From positions 1 to 35,263 of the forward strand of contig JAMPIC010000021.1 in NCBI GenBank assembly GCA_023663025.1: a DNA stretch of 35,263 nt. The letters are read 5' to 3'. Positions 1 to 8,024 of this stretch are shown one piece after another. The notes under the pieces are model-generated. The model did not search any database and was not told the origin of the DNA. It saw nothing but the letters and a program-made list of their open reading frames with translations. The DNA is from Prevotella sp. Its GTDB lineage: Bacteria; Bacillota; Clostridia; Oscillospirales; Ruminococcaceae. A program made the translations under genes and the position numbers. Numbering within the stretch: position 1 is the stretch's first letter; each line of letters begins with the position of its first letter.

Positions 1-107
1 AAAGGGCTCTGCCCTTTGGAAACTCGCAGCCTTGAAAGGCTGGCGAACTTTTTAGCCGCGGCTTCGCCGCCCAGTGTTTCTTACTTGTTCTGTAAACAAC
101 AATTTAC
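1..107. repeat. Partial copy of the multi-hairpin intergenic repeat
   Basis: This is a fragment cut by the window edge of the element found twice at 16414-17027. Read on the minus strand from 107 it has the terminus GTAAATTGTTGTTTA, the linker ACAGAACAAGTA, a CGGCGAAGCCG hairpin, a CAGCCTT/AAGGCTG hairpin and an AAAGGGC/GCCCTTT hairpin. These occur in the same order as in the other copies. The second stem differs in sequence from both other copies but still pairs. No coding potential was seen. Confidence 0.8.
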
Positions 108-118
108 ATTCCCCGATT

Positions 119-157
119 AAATCAAACGGAACAGTTTACCTGCTCCGTTTGATTTTA
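119..157. terminator. Hairpin, probable bidirectional terminator
   Basis: A 12-bp inverted repeat (AAATCAAACGGA, 119-130, with TCCGTTTGATTT, 144-155) lies directly downstream of the band-7 gene, which is on the minus strand. The better T-tract (TTTTATTTTTA) follows the hairpin on the plus strand, so it may also stop transcription entering from the left. The minus-strand T-tract is weak. Confidence 0.55.
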
Positions 158-160
158 TTT

Positions 161-1138
161 TTACTTGTTCTGAGGTTTTTGCTGTGCGGTATTCGCAGCG
201 ACTTCCTTGATTGAGGTAACAAGTCCCGCAAGTCCCTGTATCTCCGAGGGTATGATAATTTTTGTCGCTCTGCCGTCGGCGGCTTTCGCAAAGGCTTCGA
301 GGCTCTTAAGAGCGATAACGTTGTCGTGAGGATCGGATTGGTTCAGACGAACAAGGCTTTCCGCAAGCGCACTCTGGACAAGCTGAATGGATTCCGCTTC
401 GCCCTGCGCTTCAAGTATCTTCTGCTGCCTTACCGCGTCGGCGCGGAGTATCATAGCCTGCTTCTCGGCCTCGGCGCGGAGTATCTCCGCCTCCTTGTCG
501 GCTTCGGCGCGGAGTATCTTGGACTCCTTTTCACCCTCCGCCACAAGCACCTGGGACTTCTTTTCGCCCTCCGCCTGAAGTATCTTCTCACGTCTTTCGC
601 GCTCGGCTTTCATCTGACGTTCCATGGAGTCCTGTATCTCTCTCGGCGGAATGATGTTTTTCAGTTCCACGCGGTTTACCTTGATGCCCCACGGGTCGGT
701 GGCTTCGTCGAGGATAGCGGTGATCTTGGCGTTTATAACGTCTCTGGAAGTGAGCGTGGCGTCCAGCTCCAGCTCGCCTATGATGTTTCGGAGAGTGGTG
801 GCGGTAAGGTTCTCTATCGCCGCAAGAGGACGCTCAACGCCGTAGGTGTAAAGCTTTGAATCGGTAATGCGGTAGAATACCACGGTGTCTATCTGCATTG
901 TAACGTTATCCTTTGTGATAACGGGCTGGGGCTTGAAGTCCGCCACCTGCTCCTTTACGGAAACTCTTTTCGCCACCTTTTCGATAAAAGGTATAACGTA
1001 ATGGGGACCCGCGTGAAGCGAACGGGAGTAAGTACCCAATCTTTCGATAACGTACTCGTTAGCCTGCGGGACAAACTTGATGCCCGAAATAAGGATAATG
1101 ATGACCAAAATGACAAGACCGATAAAAATATACTGCAT
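161..1138 (-). CDS. SPFH/band-7 (stomatin-like) membrane protein
   Basis: 325-residue protein of the stomatin/prohibitin/HflK (SPFH) superfamily, close to the QmcA/paraslipin group. One N-terminal membrane segment (about residues 4-21) is followed by the SPFH domain, which begins with VPQANEYVIERLG and includes the AIENLTATTLRNIIGELELD region. A long charged Glu/Lys/Ala-rich coiled coil runs from about 170 to 255, and the C-terminal tail is Gln/Lys-rich. Family members form ring-like oligomers on membrane microdomains and scaffold proteases or transporters. The gene starts 21 bp after the stop of an NfeD gene, and the NfeD-SPFH pair is a well-known functional unit. The start ATG follows an AAAGGG ribosome site. 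Length and domain order are normal; the client proteins cannot be told from sequence. Confidence 0.93.
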   Translation of the reverse strand: MQYIFIGLVILVIIILISGIKFVPQANEYVIERLGTYSRSLHAGPHYVIPFIEKVAKRVSVKEQVADFKPQPVITKDNVTMQIDTVVFYRITDSKLYTYGVERPLAAIENLTATTLRNIIGELELDATLTSRDVINAKITAILDEATDPWGIKVNRVELKNIIPPREIQDSMERQMKAERERREKILQAEGEKKSQVLVAEGEKESKILRAEADKEAEILRAEAEKQAMILRADAVRQQKILEAQGEAESIQLVQSALAESLVRLNQSDPHDNVIALKSLEAFAKAADGRATKIIIPSEIQGLAGLVTSIKEVAANTAQQKPQNK

Positions 1139-1159
1139 AATAATGTCAACCCTTTCAAA

Positions 1160-1630
1160 TTAATTTTTTGTATCGCTTGTATTGCTTACGCCTTCGCCGC
1201 CGTCCTTGAGAATGACGGCAAGCTTGGCGGAACGCACCTCGGTTACGGAAACCACCGCTCCTTCGGGAATTTTTGTCCCGTCCGAGGACACAGCCGCCCA
1301 GTTCACGCCGCCCAGCTTTACCCTGCCGCTGCCCGTTTCGTTGTCGATATCCTCGGTGACGACGGCAGTCTTTCCCACTTCAAGCTCCGAGTTTGTGGGA
1401 ATGAACCTGTGAGGAAAAAGCCTTTTCAGCATGGGACGGGTAAACGCCAATAGTATTCCCGATACCAAAGCAAAAACAATAAGCTGAAGAGTAAAATTTC
1501 CGCCCATCGAAGCTGTGATGAGCGCACCCACCGCTCCCGCCGCGAACCATACCGACACAAGCGCGAAGGTTGCGGCTTCCGCGGCAAGCGCGGCTATCAA
1601 AAATATTACCCAGAATATTATATGACCCAT
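1160..1630 (-). CDS. NfeD family membrane protein
   Basis: 156-residue protein with about four hydrophobic segments in the first 75 residues (starting MGHIIFWVIFLIAALAAEA), a short basic loop, then a soluble beta-rich C-terminal domain with KTAVVTEDIDNETGSGRVKLGG and WAAVS. This is the OB-fold NfeD domain. The ATG at 1630 was chosen over an upstream in-frame ATG at 1663 because AAAGGAG sits 7-8 bases before it. NfeD proteins partner with SPFH/band-7 proteins in membrane quality control, and the SPFH gene lies directly downstream in the same operon. A good sigma-A promoter lies at 1687-1715. The short (protease-lacking) form is seen here. Confidence 0.92.
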   Translation of the reverse strand: MGHIIFWVIFLIAALAAEAATFALVSVWFAAGAVGALITASMGGNFTLQLIVFALVSGILLAFTRPMLKRLFPHRFIPTNSELEVGKTAVVTEDIDNETGSGRVKLGGVNWAAVSSDGTKIPEGAVVSVTEVRSAKLAVILKDGGEGVSNTSDTKN

Positions 1631-1686
1631 ATCCGTTCTCCTTTCGGAACATAAAAACGACAAAAAAGGAAACGTCCTTTAAATCA

Positions 1687-1715
1687 ATAATACCATATAT
1701 ATGAGACGAATGCAA
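1687..1715 (-). promoter_or_regulatory. Sigma-A promoter for nfeD-SPFH operon
   Basis: On the minus strand: TTGCAT (1710-1715), 17-bp spacer, TATTAT (1687-1692). The -10 box is preceded by TGG, giving an extended -10 form. It lies about 57 bp upstream of the NfeD start. Confidence 0.7.
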
Positions 1716-1744
1716 GTTAAATTTCATGGAAATTTTAAAATTTG

Positions 1745-2392
1745 TCAGTCTGCGGAAAAGCCTTTGCGGAACAGCGGGATAAGCATTCCTCCCGCGGCGT
1801 TGCCCAGCGTCATCACAAGCATCCAAAGCACGCCCTTTGCCGACCATGCTCCCGCCGCCGTAAAATAAAACATATTCGCGACGCAGTGCTCAAAGCCGCT
1901 GAGAATAAATGTCATTACCGGCAGAAAGACCGCCAGCATCTGACCGACGGGATTTTTTATGTTTTTGTAGCCGTCTGCGGCGATAAACATGAGAAGTCCG
2001 CAGAAAAAGGCAAGGACAAATATGCTCTGCGGACTGTCGGACAGCTTAACTTCGCACAGCGCCGCCGCTTTTTCGGAAATGCCCGTGCCTATCCTTGTCA
2101 GCAGCACAAGTCCCGCAGCCGCAGCCGCGCCTATAAGATTTCCCAGCCAGATAACGGCAAGACCGATCAGGTACGGCGGTTTGTTTTCCACAGCGTAGCC
2201 GACCTTTCCCGTGAAGAGCATAAAGCCGAAGGTAAGTATGGTAAACAGTCCCGTACCGAACAGGAACGCTCCGACGGTTTTGTTTTCGCAGGACAGGTAG
2301 ACAATTCCCCCTATGCCTATGGCGACGCCGGTAAGTATGGCTTTCAGCAGTATATCGGTGTATTTTTTCACAGCGGTGTTTTCGGTATTCAT
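1745..2392 (-). CDS. Formate/nitrite transporter (FNT) family channel
   Basis: 215-residue integral membrane protein with about six hydrophobic segments. The GFEHCVANMFY motif near residue 166 is diagnostic for the FocA/NirC/HSC family, whose conserved His lines the pore. It is shorter than typical FocA (about 270-285 residues), mainly from short termini and loops. FNT channels are pentamers moving small monovalent anions such as formate, nitrite or hydrosulfide; the substrate is not decided by sequence here, though formate export would suit a fermenting anaerobe. The ATG sits one base beyond the stop of the upstream GH16 gene, with its ribosome site (AAAGG) inside that gene's last codons. 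The two are therefore co-transcribed and probably translationally coupled, an unexpected pairing. Confidence 0.88.
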   Translation of the reverse strand: MNTENTAVKKYTDILLKAILTGVAIGIGGIVYLSCENKTVGAFLFGTGLFTILTFGFMLFTGKVGYAVENKPPYLIGLAVIWLGNLIGAAAAAGLVLLTRIGTGISEKAAALCEVKLSDSPQSIFVLAFFCGLLMFIAADGYKNIKNPVGQMLAVFLPVMTFILSGFEHCVANMFYFTAAGAWSAKGVLWMLVMTLGNAAGGMLIPLFRKGFSAD

Positions 2393-2393
2393 T

Positions 2394-3491
2394 TTATTCA
2401 GCCTTTCTTTGCGGTTTGTTTCCGGACGGGGCGTAAACTCTTACGCGGTCGATTTTCATGCGGTCGGGAAGCTTTTCGGGATCCGGCGTTCCCGTCCATG
2501 AACCGGTCTCGGAAGTTATCTTCATATACAGCGGGACTTCGCATGTGCCCAGCGCCTCAGCCGCGTCGGTGCGCCAGGATTCCTTTCCGTCTATGCAGAA
2601 AACATACTCGTCCTCCGTCCACAAAAGGGCGAAGGTGTGGTACTCTCCGTCGTAAACGTCAAAGTCTGAAACATTGCCCGAGGATTTGTGCCGATATCCG
2701 TAGCCGTCCCAGTTAAGGGTATTCTGAACTTGCTTTTTGCCGAAATAAGGGGTTTCCATAATGTCGATCTCAGTGCCGTTCCTGCCGCCGTTTGTTTCGT
2801 TGACCACGCTGTCCCCCATGAGCCAGAAAGCCGTCCAGTATCCGGGAACGGTATTGACCGTACAGCGTATCTCGAAATATCCGTATGCCTGCTCGAATTT
2901 TCCCCTGCTTCTTACACCGCCGCTGAGAAAGCGGTCGTTTTCCCTGTCATAGGACATCTCAATGATAAGGTTTCCCTCGCCGTCAAGATAGGACATACCG
3001 TCGTCCCAGTAATTGTTCAGATCCTGCCGTTTCTGTTCAGGGCACTTCTCCCAATTTTCGCTGTCGAGCGTATCGCCGTCAAAATCGTCCTCAAAGACAA
3101 GACTGTAGGTTCTGCCTTCCATAACGATATTCCGGCTGCCGTCGGGGCCGGGAGCTTTTGCCGCAACATTTACCCGGCATACGGCTTTCAGAGAAGTGTC
3201 CTTTATTTTCACGGAAATATCCGCCGTACCCTCTTTCAAAGCGGTAACAATGCCTCCCTTTTTCACGGAGGCGACGGAGCTGTCCGAGGACGACCACACC
3301 ACAGTGTATTTACCGCGTCCCGTCACAAGGGGCTTGAGGGTGAAAGTCTCTCCCTCATAAAGGGAAATACTTGCGCGGTCAAGGGCAACGGATATTTTTT
3401 CGGTTTCTTTCCGGCTTGCGGAAGCTCCGAACGGAAGCAGGAAAACGCCGATCAGGACAGCTGCCGCAAGGGCGTAAATTTTTTTGCGCAT
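2394..3491 (-). CDS. Secreted glycoside hydrolase family 16 protein with bacterial Ig-like domain
   Basis: 365-residue secreted enzyme. A signal peptide (MRKKIYALAAAVLIGVFLLP, then an ASA-type cleavage site near 25) is followed by a Big_2-type Ig-like domain (about 33-110, with WSSSDSSVASV and GIVTALKEGTADISV). The catalytic GH16 beta-jelly-roll runs from about 125 to 357. The active-site motif EIDIME at 241-246 is complete: E241 nucleophile, D243, E246 acid/base. GH16 enzymes are retaining endo-hydrolases of beta-1,3/1,4-glucans, xyloglucan, agar or carrageenan; lichenan/laminarin-type beta-glucan is the likeliest class in a gut Clostridium, but specificity is not proven. No dockerin or LPXTG anchor is seen. 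A strong promoter (3559-3587) precedes it and an FNT channel gene follows at once. Confidence 0.92.
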   Translation of the reverse strand: MRKKIYALAAAVLIGVFLLPFGASASRKETEKISVALDRASISLYEGETFTLKPLVTGRGKYTVVWSSSDSSVASVKKGGIVTALKEGTADISVKIKDTSLKAVCRVNVAAKAPGPDGSRNIVMEGRTYSLVFEDDFDGDTLDSENWEKCPEQKRQDLNNYWDDGMSYLDGEGNLIIEMSYDRENDRFLSGGVRSRGKFEQAYGYFEIRCTVNTVPGYWTAFWLMGDSVVNETNGGRNGTEIDIMETPYFGKKQVQNTLNWDGYGYRHKSSGNVSDFDVYDGEYHTFALLWTEDEYVFCIDGKESWRTDAAEALGTCEVPLYMKITSETGSWTGTPDPEKLPDRMKIDRVRVYAPSGNKPQRKAE

Positions 3492-3558
3492 AACACAACA
3501 CCTCCGCTGTACGCAAAACGGTAAATTGGCTTTTGTCCGGAATTTCCGATTTTATTAA

Positions 3559-3587
3559 ATTATATCATATTTATTTTTGTTTGTCGA
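3559..3587 (-). promoter_or_regulatory. Sigma-A promoter for GH16-FNT operon
   Basis: On the minus strand: TCGACA (3582-3587), 17-bp spacer, TATAAT (3559-3564). The leader to the GH16 start is about 60 bp, and GGAGG precedes the ATG. Confidence 0.75.
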
Positions 3588-3654
3588 TATTTTTTTGTGC
3601 TTTGAACCGCTGCCGAACGTCGGAACAGGCGGCATAATACAGACAGTAAACCCG

Positions 3655-3768
3655 TTTTCCACAGCTTTACCCCGCTAAAAACGTTTAACTTACTGATTTT
3701 TTAACGTTTTCCACCGAATTTTCCACATATTTTTAAAAAATGGGGAGTTTTTAACACAGTTTTCCACA
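3655..3768 (+). promoter_or_regulatory. Cluster of four DnaA-box-like 9-mers
   Basis: TTTTCCACA occurs at 3655-3663, 3719-3727 and 3760-3768, and TTTTCCACC at 3707-3715. All four have the same orientation within 114 bp of AT-rich intergenic DNA. TTTTCCACA fits the relaxed DnaA-box consensus TTWTNCACA. The last copy lies just upstream of the extended -10 box of the next gene, so DnaA or another protein binding there could control it. Replication-origin genes (dnaA, dnaN) are absent, so this is not an obvious oriC. Confidence 0.4.
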
Positions 3769-3784
3769 GGAATGTTATTACATA

Positions 3785-3793
3785 TGGTATAAA
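3785..3793 (+). promoter_or_regulatory. Extended -10 promoter for the small membrane protein
   Basis: TGGTATAAA at 3785-3793 is an extended -10 element. No good -35 hexamer is seen 17 bp upstream. The expected start near 3800 would leave a leader of about 75 bases before the ATG at 3877. Confidence 0.5.
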
Positions 3794-3876
3794 AAACTCC
3801 GCAAACGCCTATACTAAAAGAAACGCGGAGGTTGAAAGATTGTTAAAAAATTATCGGAAAGGAGATTGGTTTCCCA

Positions 3877-4137
3877 ATGATAAAAGGCGTGAACAAAAGA
3901 GTGGTGGAGATAACAAGCACGGACCACGAATACTTTGAAAAGGCAGTGCTTTATATCAAGGCGGATAAAAGCGGAGAAGCTCCCGAAAGGCTTGGCGAGG
4001 AAGCCAAAGAGTACCTCAGACGCATCGTTCCCGTAAAAAGAAAGCGGGAAATACCGCTCGTGTTCAAGCTTGCTGCCGCTTCGGCGGCACTGGTGCTTAT
4101 ACTGCTGATAATTTACCTTTCCGTATGCGTTTTCTGA
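3877..4137 (+). CDS. Small tail-anchored membrane protein, unknown function
   Basis: 86-residue protein I do not recognise. Residues 1-62 are soluble and charged, and a basic stretch (VKRKREIP) leads into one hydrophobic C-terminal segment (about 63-85, FKLAAASAALVLILLIIYLSV), so it should be anchored by its tail with the N-terminus in the cytoplasm. The N-terminal part (EYFEKAVLYIKADK, RLGEEAKEYLRRI) looks helical. AAAGGAG lies 12 bases before the ATG, a long spacing; the bases between form a small ATTGG/CCAAT hairpin that would shorten it. The gene stands alone, flanked by the DnaA-box-like cluster upstream and two strong inverted repeats downstream. An anti-sigma or regulatory role is possible but there is no motif for it. 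Confidence 0.7.
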   Translation: MIKGVNKRVVEITSTDHEYFEKAVLYIKADKSGEAPERLGEEAKEYLRRIVPVKRKREIPLVFKLAAASAALVLILLIIYLSVCVF

Positions 4138-4180
4138 AACCGATATCCCGATATCACCCGGAAAAAATCTTCGCAAAATA

Positions 4181-4208
4181 CCCCGCCGTTGAACAGGCGA
4201 CGGCGGGG
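4181..4208. terminator. GC-rich hairpin between convergent genes
   Basis: CCCCGCCGT (4181-4189) pairs with ACGGCGGGG (4200-4208), a 9-bp stem just after the small membrane gene. The plus-strand tail is AAATATTG and the minus-strand tail is TATTTTGCG, so the U-tract is weak both ways. It may serve as terminator for both converging units. Confidence 0.45.
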
Positions 4209-4232
4209 AAATATTGTTGCCCTTGGAAGCAA

Positions 4233-4269
4233 TTTACCCTTATTGACAGAGTATGTCAATAAGGGTAAA
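4233..4269. repeat. 16-bp perfect inverted repeat
   Basis: TTTACCCTTATTGACA (4233-4248) is exactly repeated in reverse complement at 4254-4269, with a 5-base loop (GAGTA). There is no T-run after it on either strand, so it is not a standard terminator. It could be an RNA-stabilising hairpin at a convergent 3' end, a binding site, or the remnant of a small element. Confidence 0.75.
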
Positions 4270-4325
4270 GGTTCAGCCTTTCTGCGGGGGCTTTTCCGGC
4301 ACAGCGGGGTATTATCGGACTGTTT

Positions 4326-7300
4326 TTATTTTTTTCGTTTCTTTTTTACGTTTTTTACCGCAAGTGCAGCCGCCGCTGCCGTAACTGCCGCAGCAATCCC
4401 CGAAGCGGCAGCGGCGCGAACGGGAAAAGGCTTCTCGCTGACGGTCAGTCCGAAGCCGAGACCGTTTACCTCGAACACAAGGTAGCTGCCGTCGATATCG
4501 GTCTTTGCCGTTCTTGTCTCTCCGTTTTCGGTAACGGTCACAACCGCTTTTTTAAGCGGAACTTCGGGAAGATACCTTACGGTATGGACAGGACTTCCGT
4601 CGTCGGGCAGAGTGACCGTCCACATATCGGAATCCACATAGCCCGCTCCCGCGTCCGACAGGGCGTTAAGCTTGTCGCTGTCGGTGAAGTTTCCCTCCGC
4701 GATGATTATGGGAAGTCCGTTTCTGCGCAGCTCTATCGAGGACAGCGAGGTCACGAACGGCTTATAGACAGCGTTTATCTCCGCGCCGAAGGTCACGTTC
4801 GTAAGATCCGCGTCCTCCCATTCGGCGAAAAAGCCCTCCTTTTCGGGTATGGCGGGCAGCCTGCTTTCGGGAACGCTTTCGCCGTAGCCGCACTCTATCT
4901 CGCCCACAATGCCGTCCTCCGTTTTAAAGGTCAGGGTAAGGGTATTGAACTCGTCGGGAACGTTGTCAAGCCTGAGCATATAATTATAGTCCACCGGGTA
5001 AGCTTTGCCGCTGTAGCTGATACCGTCAACGCCGCCGGTGCCGCTGTCGATAAAGGCGTTGCCCTCGAAGTCTCCGGTGGATTTTCCCGCTATCGCGCCG
5101 ACCCGCTCGTCGCCGCTTTCGATAACGGCGAAGCTTCGGCAGTTCACGATGTCGTTTCCCTCGCCCGCGATACCGCCCACAAAGGAAAGACCGTTTACGC
5201 GGCATTTTGCGCTGCACCCGGATATCGCCGCCTCGGACTGTCCCGCGACTCCGCCCGCATAGCTTCCGTCGGAGGAGCTGACGTTGCCCAGTCCCGCGCA
5301 GTTTATCAGACAGCCTGTTTTCATATAGCCCGCAATGCCGCCGGCGCAGTTTTTCTTGGATATCACCTCGCCGCGGTTTACGCAGTCCCTGACCACGGTT
5401 TTGGTCTGATACATAAAATTGGGGGAACGGTCTCCGATCGTCTCGATATCGCCCTCGGGGTCGAAGCCGTACTCTATCGCCATAGCTCCCGCAATGCCGC
5501 CCACGTTCACGTCTCCGTTTATCCGGCCGCAGTTGCGGCACTCGGCGATCTTTCCGTCGGAACGCCCCGCCGCGTCCTTTGAGGAAATATCCTCCGTGTA
5601 GTCGGAAATATCAGCCGAAGCGGAGGACATTTCGTCCGCCAGATCCATAAGGGTATCTCTTACCTCGGAAGCCTTGCCGTTTATGCCGCGCAAATCCTCC
5701 GCAAGCACGGAGACGGTTCCGTCCGCGTTTTCGTTAAGCTCCGAAAGGATATCCGTCAGATCGCCCGCAAGTCCCGAAAGGCGGTCTCTTGAAGCGATAA
5801 AGCTGTCGTCCGCGCCTGTAAAGGTGATTTTGTCCATTCCCGCGAAATAGTCGAGGGTCTCCGTTATTCGGTCGAAACCGTCGGAAACGCTGTCCGAAGC
5901 GGCGGAAGCCTTATCCGCCGCTTCCGAAGCCGCAGCCGCGGCGGCTACCAAGGAAGCTCCCGCCTCGTCGAAATACTCCGAGGATTCCCGAACGGCTTCT
6001 ATCATGCCGTTCAGCGGGTCTGCCGAGCTTGAAAGTTCCCCGTTGGCTTCTCTTATGTACCGTATAAAATCGTAAAGAGAGGTGATATCGGTATTGTCGG
6101 AGATAGTCCCGACGTTTCCCGAAATATTCTGTCCCGCAGAGCCTAAATTGTCAAACTCGCCGGGAACGTTTCCCGAAACCGCGCCGAGGGTATCCCGCAG
6201 TTCAGCCGCAGCCTGAGAACCTATCAGATCCGAGACCGAGGAAACCGTCTCCGAAAGGCTTTCAAATATGCCGCTGACAGAGCCGTCCGAAAAATTATTC
6301 AGTATATCCTGAATGTAGAACGAATATTCTGACGGGTCGTAAATTCCCGATGACATCAAATCGGCGATCGCTCTGAAAGACGTCACGGAATTTTTCAGTC
6401 CCTCGGAAAGATTTGCCGAAGCTGACGAAAGGCGGTCAAGCTGATTTAATATGCTTGATTTTGCCGCCGCGTACTCGGGAGACGTTTTGAACCCGTTCAG
6501 CGCGTTTACCGCTGAAGACGCCGAAACCGAAAGGTTGTTCAGCGCCGCGCTCAGGCTTTGGAAGTCATAGCTCAGGTTATTAAGAGCGGCTTTCATGGTC
6601 GCTTCGTCTCCCAGACCCTTTTGCAGCGCTTCAAGGCTTTTGTCGGCGGAATTTCCCGCTTCGGTGATGTTGTCCGTTATCTCCGACAGCTTGCCGAGTA
6701 TGGGGAAAAGCACGTCCATGCCTTCTCCCGCCGTATCGCCCGCCTCTTCGAGAAGCCGCACCGCTTCGCCCAGCTCGCCGAGAGCTTCCGTCAGCGTATC
6801 GGAGGCTTCCGTAAAGCTGTCGGCGGCGGGAGCGACCATATCCACCAAGTCGGACACACGGGAACTTAACTCGTTTACGGAAGCGATATCCCCGTTGACG
6901 ATACGGTCGGTCTCGTCAAGAAAGCCGTCCGTGCCCGCGCGTATTTCGTCAAGCTTGTCAAGGATATCCTCCCTGTCGGCGGACATAATGTCGGAGCGGG
7001 TCTCCGCGTCCGTTACGGCGACGTCTATGGCGGCGTTCAGCTCCTCGAGCCGTGTGCGGAGCTTTGAAAGCGTTCTCTCCGAAAACAGCAGGGAGAAATG
7101 GGGTTCAGCCTGACCGACGATACCCGCGATATCCTTTCTGCCGTTGACCGTGCCGTAGTTTTCGCAGCAGCTGACGTAGCCGTCCTGTCTGCCCGCAATG
7201 CCGCCGATGTTGTAGCCCACATGGGGATAGCCTACGCTGCCGTAATTCACGCAGCCCTGAACAGAGCCGCCCGAATACCCGGCTATGCCGCCCGCGTCGG

Positions 7301-8024
7301 TGATGTCCGCCACCTGCTCGGCGGAGTATATCTCGTCGATGTTGAGGTTTTCCGGATCGATGGGTTCGTCGTAAGCGTTGGTATTCACCGACATATTATT
7401 GGTGCAGTGAAGAACCGTGCCGAAATTCTCGCCGACCGTGCCGCCTGTAAAGTTACGCGCCTGTACAGCCCCGCTTGAAACGCAGTTAGCGATAAGTCCG
7501 CTTTTCTCGTTCACTCCCGCGATGCCGCCGCAGTCGGAGCTGCCCTTTACCGCGCCGCTGAAAGCGCAGTTTATTATCCTGCCCCGGTTTACGCCCGCGA
7601 TACCGCCGCACTTTTCCGCGCTGCCATTTGGGGCGACGCTTCCCGAGACGATGAGATTTTTCACAACGCCCTCCCTTTCGATATAGCGGAACAGCCCTTG
7701 CTCCGAGCCGCTCACGTCTATTCTCAGACCGCCGACGGTGTGGTTTCCTCCGTCGAAGATACCGCCGAAAGAGGGTACGGTCACGCAGCCGTTCAGGTTG
7801 ATGTCCGCTGTGAGAAGATAGCTTTTCCCCTCCGAATTGCTGTCGAGCACGCAGCTTTCCGCAAAGGCTGAAAACTCCTCGGCGGTGGATATCTCAATGA
7901 TACCCTCCCCGTTTTCCTTAAGCGCGGGAGCTTCCGCCAAAACGGATATTCCCGCCGCGGGAACGCACAGGCACGCCGCCGTAACGAGCGCGCTTATTTT
8001 CTTAAAAATATTATACCGTTTCAA
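4326..8024 (-). CDS. Giant membrane-anchored surface protein: GLUG-type repeats, long helical region, InlB-like repeat
   Basis: About 1232 residues. I place the start at a TTG (8024) because GGAGG lies 9 bases upstream and it gives a normal signal peptide (KRYNIFKKISALVTAACLCV). A GTG further up (8072) would add 16 basic residues. Domains: signal peptide; GLUG-like beta repeats at about 85-310 (recurring GGIAG followed by an N-C or G-C turn, as in GGIAGVNRGRIINC); a Ser/Ala/Asp/Leu-rich helical region at about 313-818, similar in style to the YhgE/Pip extracellular region; more GLUG-like repeats at 818-990; an InlB/Flg_new-like repeat near 1066 (GFFAEWEDADLTNVTFG); a C-terminal membrane segment ending VKKKRKK. 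Its start overlaps the RND exporter gene by 14 bp, so the two are translationally coupled. A role as extracellular partner of the exporter is inference. Confidence 0.85.
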   Translation of the reverse strand: MKRYNIFKKISALVTAACLCVPAAGISVLAEAPALKENGEGIIEISTAEEFSAFAESCVLDSNSEGKSYLLTADINLNGCVTVPSFGGIFDGGNHTVGGLRIDVSGSEQGLFRYIEREGVVKNLIVSGSVAPNGSAEKCGGIAGVNRGRIINCAFSGAVKGSSDCGGIAGVNEKSGLIANCVSSGAVQARNFTGGTVGENFGTVLHCTNNMSVNTNAYDEPIDPENLNIDEIYSAEQVADITDAGGIAGYSGGSVQGCVNYGSVGYPHVGYNIGGIAGRQDGYVSCCENYGTVNGRKDIAGIVGQAEPHFSLLFSERTLSKLRTRLEELNAAIDVAVTDAETRSDIMSADREDILDKLDEIRAGTDGFLDETDRIVNGDIASVNELSSRVSDLVDMVAPAADSFTEASDTLTEALGELGEAVRLLEEAGDTAGEGMDVLFPILGKLSEITDNITEAGNSADKSLEALQKGLGDEATMKAALNNLSYDFQSLSAALNNLSVSASSAVNALNGFKTSPEYAAAKSSILNQLDRLSSASANLSEGLKNSVTSFRAIADLMSSGIYDPSEYSFYIQDILNNFSDGSVSGIFESLSETVSSVSDLIGSQAAAELRDTLGAVSGNVPGEFDNLGSAGQNISGNVGTISDNTDITSLYDFIRYIREANGELSSSADPLNGMIEAVRESSEYFDEAGASLVAAAAAASEAADKASAASDSVSDGFDRITETLDYFAGMDKITFTGADDSFIASRDRLSGLAGDLTDILSELNENADGTVSVLAEDLRGINGKASEVRDTLMDLADEMSSASADISDYTEDISSKDAAGRSDGKIAECRNCGRINGDVNVGGIAGAMAIEYGFDPEGDIETIGDRSPNFMYQTKTVVRDCVNRGEVISKKNCAGGIAGYMKTGCLINCAGLGNVSSSDGSYAGGVAGQSEAAISGCSAKCRVNGLSFVGGIAGEGNDIVNCRSFAVIESGDERVGAIAGKSTGDFEGNAFIDSGTGGVDGISYSGKAYPVDYNYMLRLDNVPDEFNTLTLTFKTEDGIVGEIECGYGESVPESRLPAIPEKEGFFAEWEDADLTNVTFGAEINAVYKPFVTSLSSIELRRNGLPIIIAEGNFTDSDKLNALSDAGAGYVDSDMWTVTLPDDGSPVHTVRYLPEVPLKKAVVTVTENGETRTAKTDIDGSYLVFEVNGLGFGLTVSEKPFPVRAAAASGIAAAVTAAAAALAVKNVKKKRKK

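Noticed and set aside
20..172. Shared 12-mer TTACTTGTTCTG at the repeat end (81-92) and at the band-7 stop (161-172)
   Set aside because: Could mark a duplication on insertion, but one 12-base match in the window is too little evidence.
3600..3800. Replication origin
   Set aside because: DnaA-box-like sites are present, but no dnaA, dnaN, rpmH or gyrase genes are near, and the number of boxes is low for an oriC.
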